Assembly (NCBI RefSeq): GCF_900101745.1
Contig: NZ_FNAD01000013.1
Location: forward strand, 62,001-126,000
Direction of reading: 5' to 3'
DNA length: 64,000 bases
Source of the DNA: Glycomyces harbinensis
Lineage (GTDB): Bacteria; Actinomycetota; Actinomycetes; Mycobacteriales; Micromonosporaceae
The notes beneath the pieces are model-generated. The model worked only from the letters and a program-made list of their open reading frames with translations, was not told where the DNA came from and did no database searches. The translations under genes and the position numbers were made by a program. The first letter of the stretch is position 1, and each line of letters begins with the position of its first letter. This document shows positions 25,857-33,484 of the stretch, in pieces.

Positions 25857-26795
25857 ATGACCGCAACCGAGACCCCGGCCGCGGCGCTCCGGCGCCGCGG
25901 GCCGGGGGCCCCCGCGAAACCGCCGCTCGCCGAGCGGTGGTCGCGGCGCGGCCCGCTGCTGCCGGCCCTGCTGGTGGTGGTCGTGCTGACGCAGCTGCCG
26001 TTCGTCGCGACCCTCTACTACAGCTTCCAGGACCGCAACCTCCTGCGGCCCGACGAGACCTCCTTCGCCGGCTTCGGGAACTACGCCGAGGTCCTCGGCG
26101 ACGCGGCGTTCCGCGGCGCGGTGCTCAACACCGTGTTCCTGACCGCCGCGGTGGTGCTCGCCTCGATCGTCCTGGCGATCGCTCTGGCGGTGCTGCTTGA
26201 CCAGAAGTTCCTGGGCCGCAACGTGGTCCGGACCCTGTTGATCACGCCGTTCCTGGTGATGCCCGCCGCCGCGGCGCTGATCTGGAAGCACGCGGTGTTC
26301 AATCCGCTGTTCGGGACGCTCAACTGGGCGCTGTCGCCGTTCGGCGTGGAGAAGGTCGACTGGGTCTCGGAGCACCCGATGTTCTCGCTGGTGCTCATGC
26401 TGGTGTGGCAGTGGACCCCGTTCATGATGCTGATCGTCCTGGCCGGCCTGCAGAGCCAGGACACGGAGATCCTGGAGGCGGCCAGAGTGGACGGCGCGGG
26501 TCCGTTCACGATCTTCGCGCGCATCACCTTCCCGCAGCTGCGGCGCTTCATCGAGCTGGCGATCCTGCTGGGCTCGATCTTCATCGTGCAGACCTTCGAC
26601 CCGATCTACCTGGTCACGCAGGGCGGGCCGGGCCAGGCGACCACGAACCTGCCCTACTTCATCTACCAGCGGACGTTCCGCGCGTTCGAGGTCGGCGAGG
26701 CCGCCGCGGCGGGAGTCGTGGTCGTCATCGCGACCATCGCGATCGCCACGTTCGCGCTGCGGCTGTTCGCGAGCATGTTCCGAGAGGAGCGGTGA
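25857..26795 (+). CDS. Polyol ABC transporter permease, MalF/SmoF type
   Basis: A 312-aa permease with six predicted helices from about residue 37 (LLPALLVVVVLTQLPFVATLYYSFQD) and an EAA loop EAARVDGAGPFTIFARITFP. The start is ambiguous: the ATG at 25857 was chosen, but a GTG at 25848 overlapping the previous stop (GTGA) is equally possible in this genome. It acts with the next permease; no ATPase is encoded. Confidence 0.9.
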   Translation: MTATETPAAALRRRGPGAPAKPPLAERWSRRGPLLPALLVVVVLTQLPFVATLYYSFQDRNLLRPDETSFAGFGNYAEVLGDAAFRGAVLNTVFLTAAVVLASIVLAIALAVLLDQKFLGRNVVRTLLITPFLVMPAAAALIWKHAVFNPLFGTLNWALSPFGVEKVDWVSEHPMFSLVLMLVWQWTPFMMLIVLAGLQSQDTEILEAARVDGAGPFTIFARITFPQLRRFIELAILLGSIFIVQTFDPIYLVTQGGPGQATTNLPYFIYQRTFRAFEVGEAAAAGVVVVIATIAIATFALRLFASMFREER

Positions 26796-26799
26796 CGCC

Positions 26800-27651
26800 G
26801 TGGACACTTCGACATCGACCCGGCGGCGCCGCTCGGGCCGCGCGTCCCTGAAGTCGGGCGGCATCGCGCTGCTGGCCTGGGCCGCGGCCCTGGTGTTCTT
26901 CTTTCCGGTGCTGTGGATGTTCGTCACCGGGTTCAAGCAGGAGGCGCAGGCCGCGACGGACCCGCCGACGTTCGTGTTCGCGCCGACGCTTGACCAGTTC
27001 GAGGCGATCCTGGGCCGGGACTTCACGCCGTTCCTGCTCAACTCGCTCATGGCCTCGATCGGGTCGACGCTCCTGGTGATCGTCCTGGCCCTGCCGGCGG
27101 CGTACGCGCTGTCGCTGCGGCCGATCCCGGGGTGGAAGGACTCGCTGTTCTTCTTCATCTCGACGCGGTTCATGCCGCCGGCCGCGATCATCCTGCCGCT
27201 GTACATCATCGCCAACAACGCGGGCGTGCTCGACAACGTCACGATGCTGTCGCTGATCTACACGGCGATGAACCTGCCGATCGCGGTGTGGATGATCCGC
27301 TCGTTCCTGCTGGAGGTGCCGACCGCGGTGCTCGAGGCGGCCAAAGTGGACGGGGCGGGGTTCTTCACCGAGCTGCGCCGGATCATCCTGCCGATGATCG
27401 CGCCCGGGCTCGCCGCGACGGCGCTGATCTGCTTCATCTTCGCCTGGAACGAGTTCTTCTTCGCCGTCAGCCTCACCTCCACCAGGGCGGCGACCGTGCC
27501 GGTGTTCCTCACCGGCTTCATCACCAGCGAGGGCCTGTTCCTCGCCCGCCTGTCCGCCGCCGCCACGATGGCCGCCTTCCCCGTGATCCTCGCGGGCTGG
27601 ATCGCCCAGAAGTGGCTCGTGCGCGGCCTGACCATGGGAGCAGTGAAGTAA
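26800..27651 (+). CDS. Polyol ABC transporter permease, MalG/SmoG type
   Basis: A 283-aa permease with helix 1 SGGIALLAWAAALVFFFPVLWMFVTGFK and the phrase SRFMPPA-like 'STRFMPPAAIILPLYIIA' characteristic of polyol permeases, plus the EAA loop EAAKVDGAGFFTELRRIILP. The GTG start follows GAGAGGAG with a long 11-nt spacer. Its stop overlaps the dehydrogenase start (TAATG). Confidence 0.92.
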   Translation: MDTSTSTRRRRSGRASLKSGGIALLAWAAALVFFFPVLWMFVTGFKQEAQAATDPPTFVFAPTLDQFEAILGRDFTPFLLNSLMASIGSTLLVIVLALPAAYALSLRPIPGWKDSLFFFISTRFMPPAAIILPLYIIANNAGVLDNVTMLSLIYTAMNLPIAVWMIRSFLLEVPTAVLEAAKVDGAGFFTELRRIILPMIAPGLAATALICFIFAWNEFFFAVSLTSTRAATVPVFLTGFITSEGLFLARLSAAATMAAFPVILAGWIAQKWLVRGLTMGAVK

Positions 27652-28652
27652 TGAGAGCCGTAGTCATCGAGGCGCCCGGCCGGATCAACGTCACCACCGT
27701 GGACGATCCGAAGCCGGGCCCGCGCGAGGTCGTCGTCGAAGTCGCCGGGGCCGGGATCTGCGGGACCGACCTCCACATCATCGACGGCGACCTGGAGGGC
27801 ACCGTCTACCCGATCGTGCCCGGGCACGAGTTCGCCGGGACCGTCGCCGCCGTCGGCAAGGCGGTCACCGAGTTCGCCGTGGGCGACCGGGTCGCGGTGG
27901 ACCCCAACGTGTTCTGCGGGGAATGCCACTACTGCAAGATCGGGCACGGCAACCTGTGCGAGCGCTACAACGCGATCGGGGTCATCTCCAGTCCCGGTGC
28001 GGCGGCGCAGTACTGCGCCGCGCCGGTCGCCAACTGCTACCTGCTGCCCGAGTCGGTGCCGCTGGAGCACGCGCCGCTCATCGAGCCGCTCTCGTGCGCC
28101 GTGCACGGCTTCGACCTGCTGCCGGGGCGGGTGGGGGAGCACTACCTGGTGTACGGGGCCGGGACGATGGGCCTGATGATGGCCCAGCTCGCCCGGTTCT
28201 CGGGCGCGGCCAGCGTCTCGGTCGTCGACCTCAACACCGACCGGCTCCCCGTGGCCGCCGGGCTCGGCGCCGACCGGGTGGCCGCGAGCGCGGCCGAGCT
28301 CGACCGGCCCGAGGGCTGGGAGGTCGTGATCGACTGCACCGGTGCGGTTCCGGCGATCGAGGACGGCCTCACGAGGGTCCGCAAGGGAGGGACGTTCCAG
28401 GTCTTCGGCGTCGCCCCCGAGGCCGCGACCGCGTCGTTCTCGCCGTTCCGGGTCTACAAGGACGAGATCCACATCGTCGGCTCGATGGCGGTGCTGCACA
28501 GCTTCGGCAGGGCGGTGGACCTGCTCGCGAAGCGGGTGGTCGACCCCGACGTCATGATCAGCCACCGCTTCGGGCTCGACGACTACGAGTCCGCGGTCGA
28601 CGCGTTCCGCAAGGGCACGGGCCGCAAACTCCAGGTCCAGCCCGCGGCCTGA
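27651..28652 (+). CDS. Zinc-dependent polyol/alcohol dehydrogenase
   Basis: A 333-aa medium-chain dehydrogenase/reductase, NAD-dependent, probably converting the imported polyol to a ketose. Catalytic zinc ligands are Cys37 (GICGTD), His59 and Glu60 (PGHEF). Four structural-zinc Cys are at 89, 92, 95 and 103 (CGECHYCKIGHGNLC), and the Rossmann motif is YGAGTMGL. It resembles sorbitol/threonine dehydrogenases. Translation is coupled to the permease by TAATG. Last gene of the operon, followed by a strong terminator. Confidence 0.93.
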   Translation: MRAVVIEAPGRINVTTVDDPKPGPREVVVEVAGAGICGTDLHIIDGDLEGTVYPIVPGHEFAGTVAAVGKAVTEFAVGDRVAVDPNVFCGECHYCKIGHGNLCERYNAIGVISSPGAAAQYCAAPVANCYLLPESVPLEHAPLIEPLSCAVHGFDLLPGRVGEHYLVYGAGTMGLMMAQLARFSGAASVSVVDLNTDRLPVAAGLGADRVAASAAELDRPEGWEVVIDCTGAVPAIEDGLTRVRKGGTFQVFGVAPEAATASFSPFRVYKDEIHIVGSMAVLHSFGRAVDLLAKRVVDPDVMISHRFGLDDYESAVDAFRKGTGRKLQVQPAA

Positions 28653-28656
28653 ACGG

Positions 28657-28691
28657 GAGCCCCCGCCCGGCGCATCGCCGGGCGGGGGCTC
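28657..28691. terminator. Terminator between the polyol operon and a convergent gene
   Basis: A perfect 16-bp stem (GAGCCCCCGCCCGGCG and its complement) with a 3-nt loop CAT, between two convergent stop codons. Confidence 0.9.
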
Positions 28692-28698
28692 CGGCCGT

Positions 28699-29388
28699 TC
28701 AGCGCGCGATCGGACTGCGCCCGCGGGCGAGGCTCGCCCCGGCCACGACGAGGCAGACCATGCACAGCAGGCGTCCCACCGGCAGGAGCGGCGAGGCGTA
28801 GAAGACGAACACCGACAGGATCGACAGCACCGCCGGGACGCCCGCGACCCAGCCCATCACCTTGACCGGGCGGGTCCAGCCCTCGCCTCCGGAGAGGATC
28901 AGGACGAACAGGCCGAGCGCGACGATGTGGGCCGCGCCGCCGGTGTAGAAGCCGATGTTCCGCAGCGCCACAACAGTATCCATTGAGGATGAGTCGGCGA
29001 CGAGTCCCATCGCGATCGAGAGGCCGGCGGAGGCCAGCATCGCGATCACCGCGGTCCCGCCGACGATGACGGCCGCCCGGCGGCGGCCGCCGCCGGCGGG
29101 GGAGCCGACCTCGGCGGCGGGACCGGCGACCACGACCGCGAGGCCGAGGACCGACAGCGCCTGGAGCACGCTGGTCAGGATCGACCCGGTCGTGTTGGCG
29201 CGCAAGTACTCGTAGACCCCCTCGGGGTCCTCGCCGGGCAGCGGCATGGTGCCGGTGCCGACGGCGCCGACCGCGAAGTCCACGGCCAGATAGCAGACCA
29301 GGAACGCGATCGCCCCCAGCAGCGGCGTGAGGGGACGGGGCCGCGGGGTCGCGGCTCCCACCGGCGCAGGCGTTTCGGGCTCGGACAT
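28699..29388 (-). CDS. Multi-pass membrane protein (DUF4386-like)
   Basis: A 229-aa protein with six hydrophobic segments (for example LLGAIAFLVCYLAVDFAVG, VIVGGTAVIAMLASAGLSI, VGRLLCMVCLVVAGASLA) and a proline-rich N-terminus. The layout, with an extracytoplasmic loop PLPGEDPEGVYEYLRANT after helix 1, resembles DUF4386 proteins. No function is known. AAAGGA lies about 10 nt before the ATG. Convergent with the polyol operon and not obviously linked to it. Confidence 0.7.
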   Translation of the reverse strand: MSEPETPAPVGAATPRPRPLTPLLGAIAFLVCYLAVDFAVGAVGTGTMPLPGEDPEGVYEYLRANTTGSILTSVLQALSVLGLAVVVAGPAAEVGSPAGGGRRRAAVIVGGTAVIAMLASAGLSIAMGLVADSSSMDTVVALRNIGFYTGGAAHIVALGLFVLILSGGEGWTRPVKVMGWVAGVPAVLSILSVFVFYASPLLPVGRLLCMVCLVVAGASLARGRSPIAR

Positions 29389-29515
29389 GGGATTCGGTCC
29401 TTTCAGAGGCGGGGCTTGGCACCTCCAACCCTCGCGGCCGGCGGGTGATCCGTCGTCAGTGCTCGGACGTATCCGGGCCTACACGCCCCGACGTACCCGA
29501 CGGCCGCTTCGCCGG

Positions 29516-29544
29516 TTGACAGGGATCAATTAGTTAGTTAACCT
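29516..29544 (+). promoter_or_regulatory. Promoter of the GH4-kinase operon
   Basis: A consensus TTGACA (29516-29521), 17 bp, TAACCT (29539-29544), in an AT-rich patch. An operator-like element overlaps the spacer and the -10. Confidence 0.7.
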
Positions 29545-29555
29545 GCCTATTAAGG
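29527..29555. promoter_or_regulatory. ROK-type operator candidate (TAG-N9-CTA) at the GH4 promoter
   Basis: CAATTAGTTAG, 9 bp, then CTATTAAGG. The half-site layout and the 9-bp gap match the element at 33445-33473 before the GH5 gene. AT-rich inverted repeats with this spacing are usual for ROK repressors such as NagC and Mlc. Confidence 0.55.
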
Positions 29556-29597
29556 TCGGTCGTCTTCCCCGACCGGACTCCGATGGAGAGGCCCCGC

Positions 29598-30848
29598 ATG
29601 AAGATCGCCGTGGTCGGTGGCGGATCCACCTACACCTCCGAGCTCGCCGAAGGCTTCGGCGCGAACGCCGCCGCGCTCGGGATCGACGAGGTCGTGCTGG
29701 TCGACCCGGCCGCCGACAAGCTCGCGGTCATCGGCCCCCTGGTGCAGCGGATCATGCGCCGCCACGGGAGCCGGGCCCGCGTCGGATGGACGCCGAACCT
29801 CGACCGCGGCGTGGACGGCGCCGCCGTCGTCCTGCTGCAACTGCGGGTCGGCGGCCAGAGCGCCCGCATCCGCGACGAGGCGTTCCCGCTCGAATGCGGC
29901 TGCGTCGGCCAGGAGACCACCGGCGCCGGCGGCCTCGCGAAAGCGCTGCGCACCATCCCGGTCGTCCTGCGCATCGCCGAGCGGGTGCGGCGGTTCGCCG
30001 CCCCCGGCGCGTGGATCGTGGACTTCACCAACCCGGTCGGCATGGTCACCAGGGCACTGCTCGACGAGGGCCACCGCGCCGTCGGCCTGTGCAACGTCGC
30101 GATCGGGTTCCAGCGGCGATTCGCCGGCCTGCTCGGCCGCGCCCCCGCCGACGTCGTGCTCGACCACGTCGGCCTCAACCACCTGACCTGGGAGACCGCG
30201 GTGCGCCTCGACGGCCGCGACGTGCTGCCCGAACTCCTGAAGGAGCACCGGCAGGCGGTCGCCGACGAGGTCGACCTGCCCGAAGCGGTCTTCGCCGACG
30301 GACTCGTGCCCTCCTACTACCTGCGCTACTTCTACGGCCACGACGCCGAAGTCGAGCGGCTGCGCACCGCGCCGTCGCGCGGGGAGGAGGTGGCCCGGAT
30401 CGAAGCCGAGCTGTGGGACCTCTACCAGGACGACACGCTCGACCGCAAGCCCGAACTCCTGTCGCGGCGCGGCGGGGCCTACTACTCGGAGGCCGCCGTG
30501 GCGCTGATGCGGTCCCTGCTCACCGAGGACGGCGCGGTCCACGCCGTGAACCTCCGCAACCGGGGCTTCCTGCCGTACCTGCCCGACGAGGCCGTCATCG
30601 AGGTGTCCGCCCGCGTCGGCGCCGCGATCACGCCCTCGGCCCGGGCGACGCTCGGCCCGCGCCAGCGCGGCCTCGTCTCCGCCGTCGCCGCATACGAAGA
30701 GCTCGGCGTCGAGGCCGCGGTCCGCGGCGGCGAGCGCCGCGTCTACGAGGCGCTGCTCGCCCACCCGCTCGTCGGGCAGCACGACCTGGCCGAGGGCCTG
30801 ACCCGCCGCCTCATCGCGACCGGACGGGACCACCTCCCTTGGGCGTGA
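29598..30848 (+). CDS. GH4 family NAD-dependent 6-phospho-glycosidase
   Basis: A 416-aa family 4 glycosidase that cleaves by NAD- and metal-dependent oxidation-elimination. Motifs: KIAVVGGGSTYTSEL (NAD site), VDFTNPVGMVT, GLCNVAIG (metal-binding Cys) and DHVGLNHLTW. These match the 6-phospho-beta-glucosidase branch. No PTS genes are visible. The coupled downstream kinase could phosphorylate the disaccharide or the released sugar. The ATG at 29598 was chosen over one 15 nt earlier because GGAGAGG lies 6 nt before it. Confidence 0.9.
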   Translation: MKIAVVGGGSTYTSELAEGFGANAAALGIDEVVLVDPAADKLAVIGPLVQRIMRRHGSRARVGWTPNLDRGVDGAAVVLLQLRVGGQSARIRDEAFPLECGCVGQETTGAGGLAKALRTIPVVLRIAERVRRFAAPGAWIVDFTNPVGMVTRALLDEGHRAVGLCNVAIGFQRRFAGLLGRAPADVVLDHVGLNHLTWETAVRLDGRDVLPELLKEHRQAVADEVDLPEAVFADGLVPSYYLRYFYGHDAEVERLRTAPSRGEEVARIEAELWDLYQDDTLDRKPELLSRRGGAYYSEAAVALMRSLLTEDGAVHAVNLRNRGFLPYLPDEAVIEVSARVGAAITPSARATLGPRQRGLVSAVAAYEELGVEAAVRGGERRVYEALLAHPLVGQHDLAEGLTRRLIATGRDHLPWA

Positions 30849-31855
30849 ACGCAGACCGCGCCTTCATCGCCGTGGACGGCGGGAACTCGAAGACCGACGT
30901 GGTGGCCGCGACCGCCGACGGCCGCGTCCACGCCTACGTGCGCGCCGGCACCTCCTCGCCCCACCGGCTCGGCTACTGCGAGGCGATCGACCTGCTGGGC
31001 AAGCTGATCGAGATCGCCCGCGCCGAAGCCCGGTGGGGGAGCGACGTCCGACCGTCGCGTGTGGACGCACTCCTGGCCGGCGCCGACCTGCCGGTCGAAG
31101 TGGAGCGGCTCAACGCCGACGCCCGGTCACGGGACTGGGCCGAGAGCGTGCGCGTCGACAACGACACGTTCGCGCTCCTGCGCGCCGGGACCGACGACCG
31201 GAACGCCGTCGCGGTCATCTGCGGGGCGGGCATGAACAGCATCGGGCGCAACGAAAGCGGCGAATGGTCCCGCTTCCCGGCCCTCGGGCCGATCACCGGC
31301 GACTGGGGCGGCGGCGAGGACCTCGGCGACGCCGTGCTCTTCCACGCCGCACGCGCCGAGGACGGCCGCGGCCCCGCGACCGCGCTGTGCGCCGCCGTGC
31401 GGGCCCACTTCGGCACCGCCACAGTGGAGGAGGCCGCCATCGGCCTGCACCTGGGCGCGATCGCGCGCGACCGGGTCCACGGCCTCGTCCCGCCGCTGTT
31501 CGCGGCCGCCGACGCCGGGGACGCGTGCGCCGAGGCGATCGTGGAGCGCCAGGCGGACGAGATCACCGCGATGGTCCGCGTCTCGGCGGACCGGCTCGGA
31601 CTCGGCAAGGCGCCCTTCACGATCGTGGGCGGCGGCGGGATCCTCGGCGCCGCCCCGGCCGCGCTCCTGCGGCACCTGTCGCCGCGCCTGGCCGCGGCGT
31701 TCCCGCTCGCGGAGTACACCGCGCTGGACCGGCCGCCGGTCCTGGGGGCCGCATGGTCGGCGCTGGACGTCCTGACCGGCCAGGTCGGCGGCCCGGCCCA
31801 CCTCAGGCTCGCCGAAGCGATCGCCGGGCGGAAGCCGCTGCGCGTCCTCGACTGA
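30845..31855 (+). CDS. BadF/BadG-type sugar kinase (N-acetylglucosamine kinase family)
   Basis: A 336-aa ASKHA-fold kinase. The phosphate-1 motif AVDGGNSKTDVV is at residues 9-20, VICGAGMNSIG is the phosphate-2 region, ITGDWGGGEDLG carries the family signature, and IVGGGGILGAAPAALL is the adenosine motif. The family phosphorylates N-acetylglucosamine or similar sugars; the substrate here is inferred only from GH4. The GTG start overlaps the GH4 stop (GTGA), so both proteins are made together. Confidence 0.9.
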   Translation: MNADRAFIAVDGGNSKTDVVAATADGRVHAYVRAGTSSPHRLGYCEAIDLLGKLIEIARAEARWGSDVRPSRVDALLAGADLPVEVERLNADARSRDWAESVRVDNDTFALLRAGTDDRNAVAVICGAGMNSIGRNESGEWSRFPALGPITGDWGGGEDLGDAVLFHAARAEDGRGPATALCAAVRAHFGTATVEEAAIGLHLGAIARDRVHGLVPPLFAAADAGDACAEAIVERQADEITAMVRVSADRLGLGKAPFTIVGGGGILGAAPAALLRHLSPRLAAAFPLAEYTALDRPPVLGAAWSALDVLTGQVGGPAHLRLAEAIAGRKPLRVLD

Positions 31856-31868
31856 CCCCGAGTCATTC

Positions 31869-31906
31869 CTGAAGTCCGCTTCAGGCGTCTTCAGGTCCCC
31901 TTCAGG
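31869..31906 (+). repeat. Phased TTCAGG repeats with promoter-like sequence, no gene downstream
   Basis: TTCAGG occurs at 31880, 31890 and 31901, spacing 10 and 11 bp, preceded by its complement CCTGAA at 31869. A TTGACC follows at 31907. Direct repeats one helical turn apart are typical of OmpR/PhoB-family activator sites. About 60 bp later GAAAGGAG appears but no start codon or open frame follows, and the region (31856-32078) is between convergent genes. It may be a remnant promoter or drive a small RNA. Confidence 0.45.
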
Positions 31907-32044
31907 TTGACCCTGCCACCATTGCCCCAACGCGGATTCCCACCGGACGGAAACGAAAGGAGCCGACCAGGACACGATCCCCACAGCAGCCGCCGAGCCA
32001 CCGAGCGGCCAACCGCATCGCAAGGTCAATCACCGGTTCAACCA

Positions 32045-32074
32045 GGGTGGGTGGGGAGGGGGCGGGGGGGAGGG
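32045..32074 (+). other. G-quadruplex-forming tract
   Basis: Six runs of three to seven G separated by single bases (GGGTGGGTGGGGAGGGGGC and onward) immediately before the convergent ROK stop codon at 32079-32081. Strand-specific: G-rich in RNA reading through from the kinase, C-rich in the ROK transcript. Confidence 0.8.
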
Positions 32075-32078
32075 CCCC

Positions 32079-33248
32079 CTAGGCGAGAGCCGCGTCCAGG
32101 ACACGTTCCTTCAAATCCGCGTATGCCAGGTCCAGGACGCCGATCGCGACGGCGTCGCCGTACACGGCCGACGGCAGCACCCGGTCGCCGAGGGCCCCGG
32201 CCTGTCGCCGCACGTGGTCGACCAGGGTCTCGCCTCCCGCCCGGGCGATCTCCCCGCCCAGCACGAGGCACGGCGGGTCGAACAGGCACGTGAGCATGTG
32301 CAGCGCTCCGGCGACCCGCTTCGCGTACGCCTCCAGGAACGCGTCCGCGCCCCGCTCGACGGCCCCGGCCACGACCGCCGCGGCGTCCGGCCCCTCGACG
32401 CCGTGTTCGCGGCCGAGGTCCGCGATGGCCGGCGCGCCGATCCAGTCCTGATAGGTCGGGTCGTCCGGTCCGGTCCGGTCGGGGAAGACCGGCACGTATC
32501 CGATCTCGCCCGCGGCGCCGCGCGCGCCGACGATCAGGCCCTGGCCCAGGTCGATTCCGGCGCCGACGCCCTCGCGGCCGAGCCAGAGCAGGACCAGGCC
32601 GCCGGAGGCCGCCGGATTGCGCCGCTCGGCGACCGTGGCCGCGTTGACGTCGTTGTGGACCGTCACCGGGCAGTCCAGCGCCGCCTCGATCGCGGCGCGC
32701 ATCCGCACCTCAGGGGCGCCCGGGATGTCGGCGTACCCGATCGTGTCGGTCTCGGCGTCGTACGCGCCCGGCACGGCGACGTGCAGCGCGGCGATCCGTC
32801 CCTTGTCGATCCCGGCGTCGGCGGCGGTCCGCTCCAGCAGGTCGAGCACCGCGCGGTCGAGCGGAACGGCGGTGAAGTCGATCCTGCGCGTCGACGAGGC
32901 CCGTTCGCGCCCTTTGAGGTCGCGGACGGCGACGGTGACGCCGTCGGGTTCGCGCAGCGTCACCGCGGCGGCGAACGCGTAGTCGGCGTTGACGGAGTAG
33001 ACCTCGGCCCGCGGCCCGACCTGCTTGGCCGTGCTGCGCCCCAAGGTCACCGCGAGGCCGGCCTCCGACAGCCGCAGCATCACCTGGGAGGCGGTGGGCT
33101 TGGCGAGGCCGGTCAGCTTGCGCAGCTCCACGCGCGTCAGCGTGCCGTTCTCCAGCAGGTGGTAGAGCGCGGCGCGCTCGTTGATGGTGCGCAGCAGGTG
33201 CGAGGAGCCGGAGGGGACCGGCGAGTCCGGTGGGCCGTTGGTTCGCAT
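32079..33248 (-). CDS. ROK-family transcriptional regulator without the zinc motif
   Basis: A 389-aa ROK regulator. The winged helix is TLTRVELRKLTGLAKPTASQVMLRLSEAGLAVTLG; the kinase-like domain shows HNDVNAATVAERR, ARGAAGEIGYVPVFP and LVLGGEIARAGG. The usual CxCGxxGCxE zinc site after GEIGY is absent (replaced by DRTGPDDPTYQDWIG), which marks a distinct ROK subgroup. GAAGGG precedes the ATG and a TAGAAT -10 candidate lies at 33309-33314. Divergent from the GH5 gene and convergent with the GH4-kinase operon; both those promoters carry the same operator-like element, so it is their likely repressor. Confidence 0.9.
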   Translation of the reverse strand: MRTNGPPDSPVPSGSSHLLRTINERAALYHLLENGTLTRVELRKLTGLAKPTASQVMLRLSEAGLAVTLGRSTAKQVGPRAEVYSVNADYAFAAAVTLREPDGVTVAVRDLKGRERASSTRRIDFTAVPLDRAVLDLLERTAADAGIDKGRIAALHVAVPGAYDAETDTIGYADIPGAPEVRMRAAIEAALDCPVTVHNDVNAATVAERRNPAASGGLVLLWLGREGVGAGIDLGQGLIVGARGAAGEIGYVPVFPDRTGPDDPTYQDWIGAPAIADLGREHGVEGPDAAAVVAGAVERGADAFLEAYAKRVAGALHMLTCLFDPPCLVLGGEIARAGGETLVDHVRRQAGALGDRVLPSAVYGDAVAIGVLDLAYADLKERVLDAALA

Positions 33249-33412
33249 GGGCGCCCTTCGTCGGTGTGCCCCGGTGACACGCCGTGATCGGCCCGGGGCT
33301 CGCCGAGCATTCTATCGGCGCCGCCGAGTCGGTAATGACGCCTGACCATTGATGCGGCTCCCCCGGGAGCGCGAGGGCCGCGAAACCGACAATATTGATC
33401 TTAATGGATCTA

Positions 33413-33441
33413 TTGACTGTGATTCGGACTCGCCGTAGGGT
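33413..33441 (+). promoter_or_regulatory. Promoter of the GH5 endoglucanase gene
   Basis: TTGACT (33413-33418), 17 bp, TAGGGT (33436-33441), immediately followed by the inverted repeat at 33445-33473. Confidence 0.65.
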
Positions 33442-33444
33442 GTC

Positions 33445-33473
33445 CAATAGATAGTAAAACTGTCTAACTATTG
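33445..33473. promoter_or_regulatory. ROK-type operator candidate at the GH5 promoter
   Basis: CAATAGATAG, 9 bp, CTAACTATTG: a 10-bp inverted repeat with one mismatch lying across the expected transcription start and ending 2 nt before the ribosome site. A repressor here would block transcription of the GH5 gene. Confidence 0.7.
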
Positions 33474-33484
33474 AGGAGGAGTAC

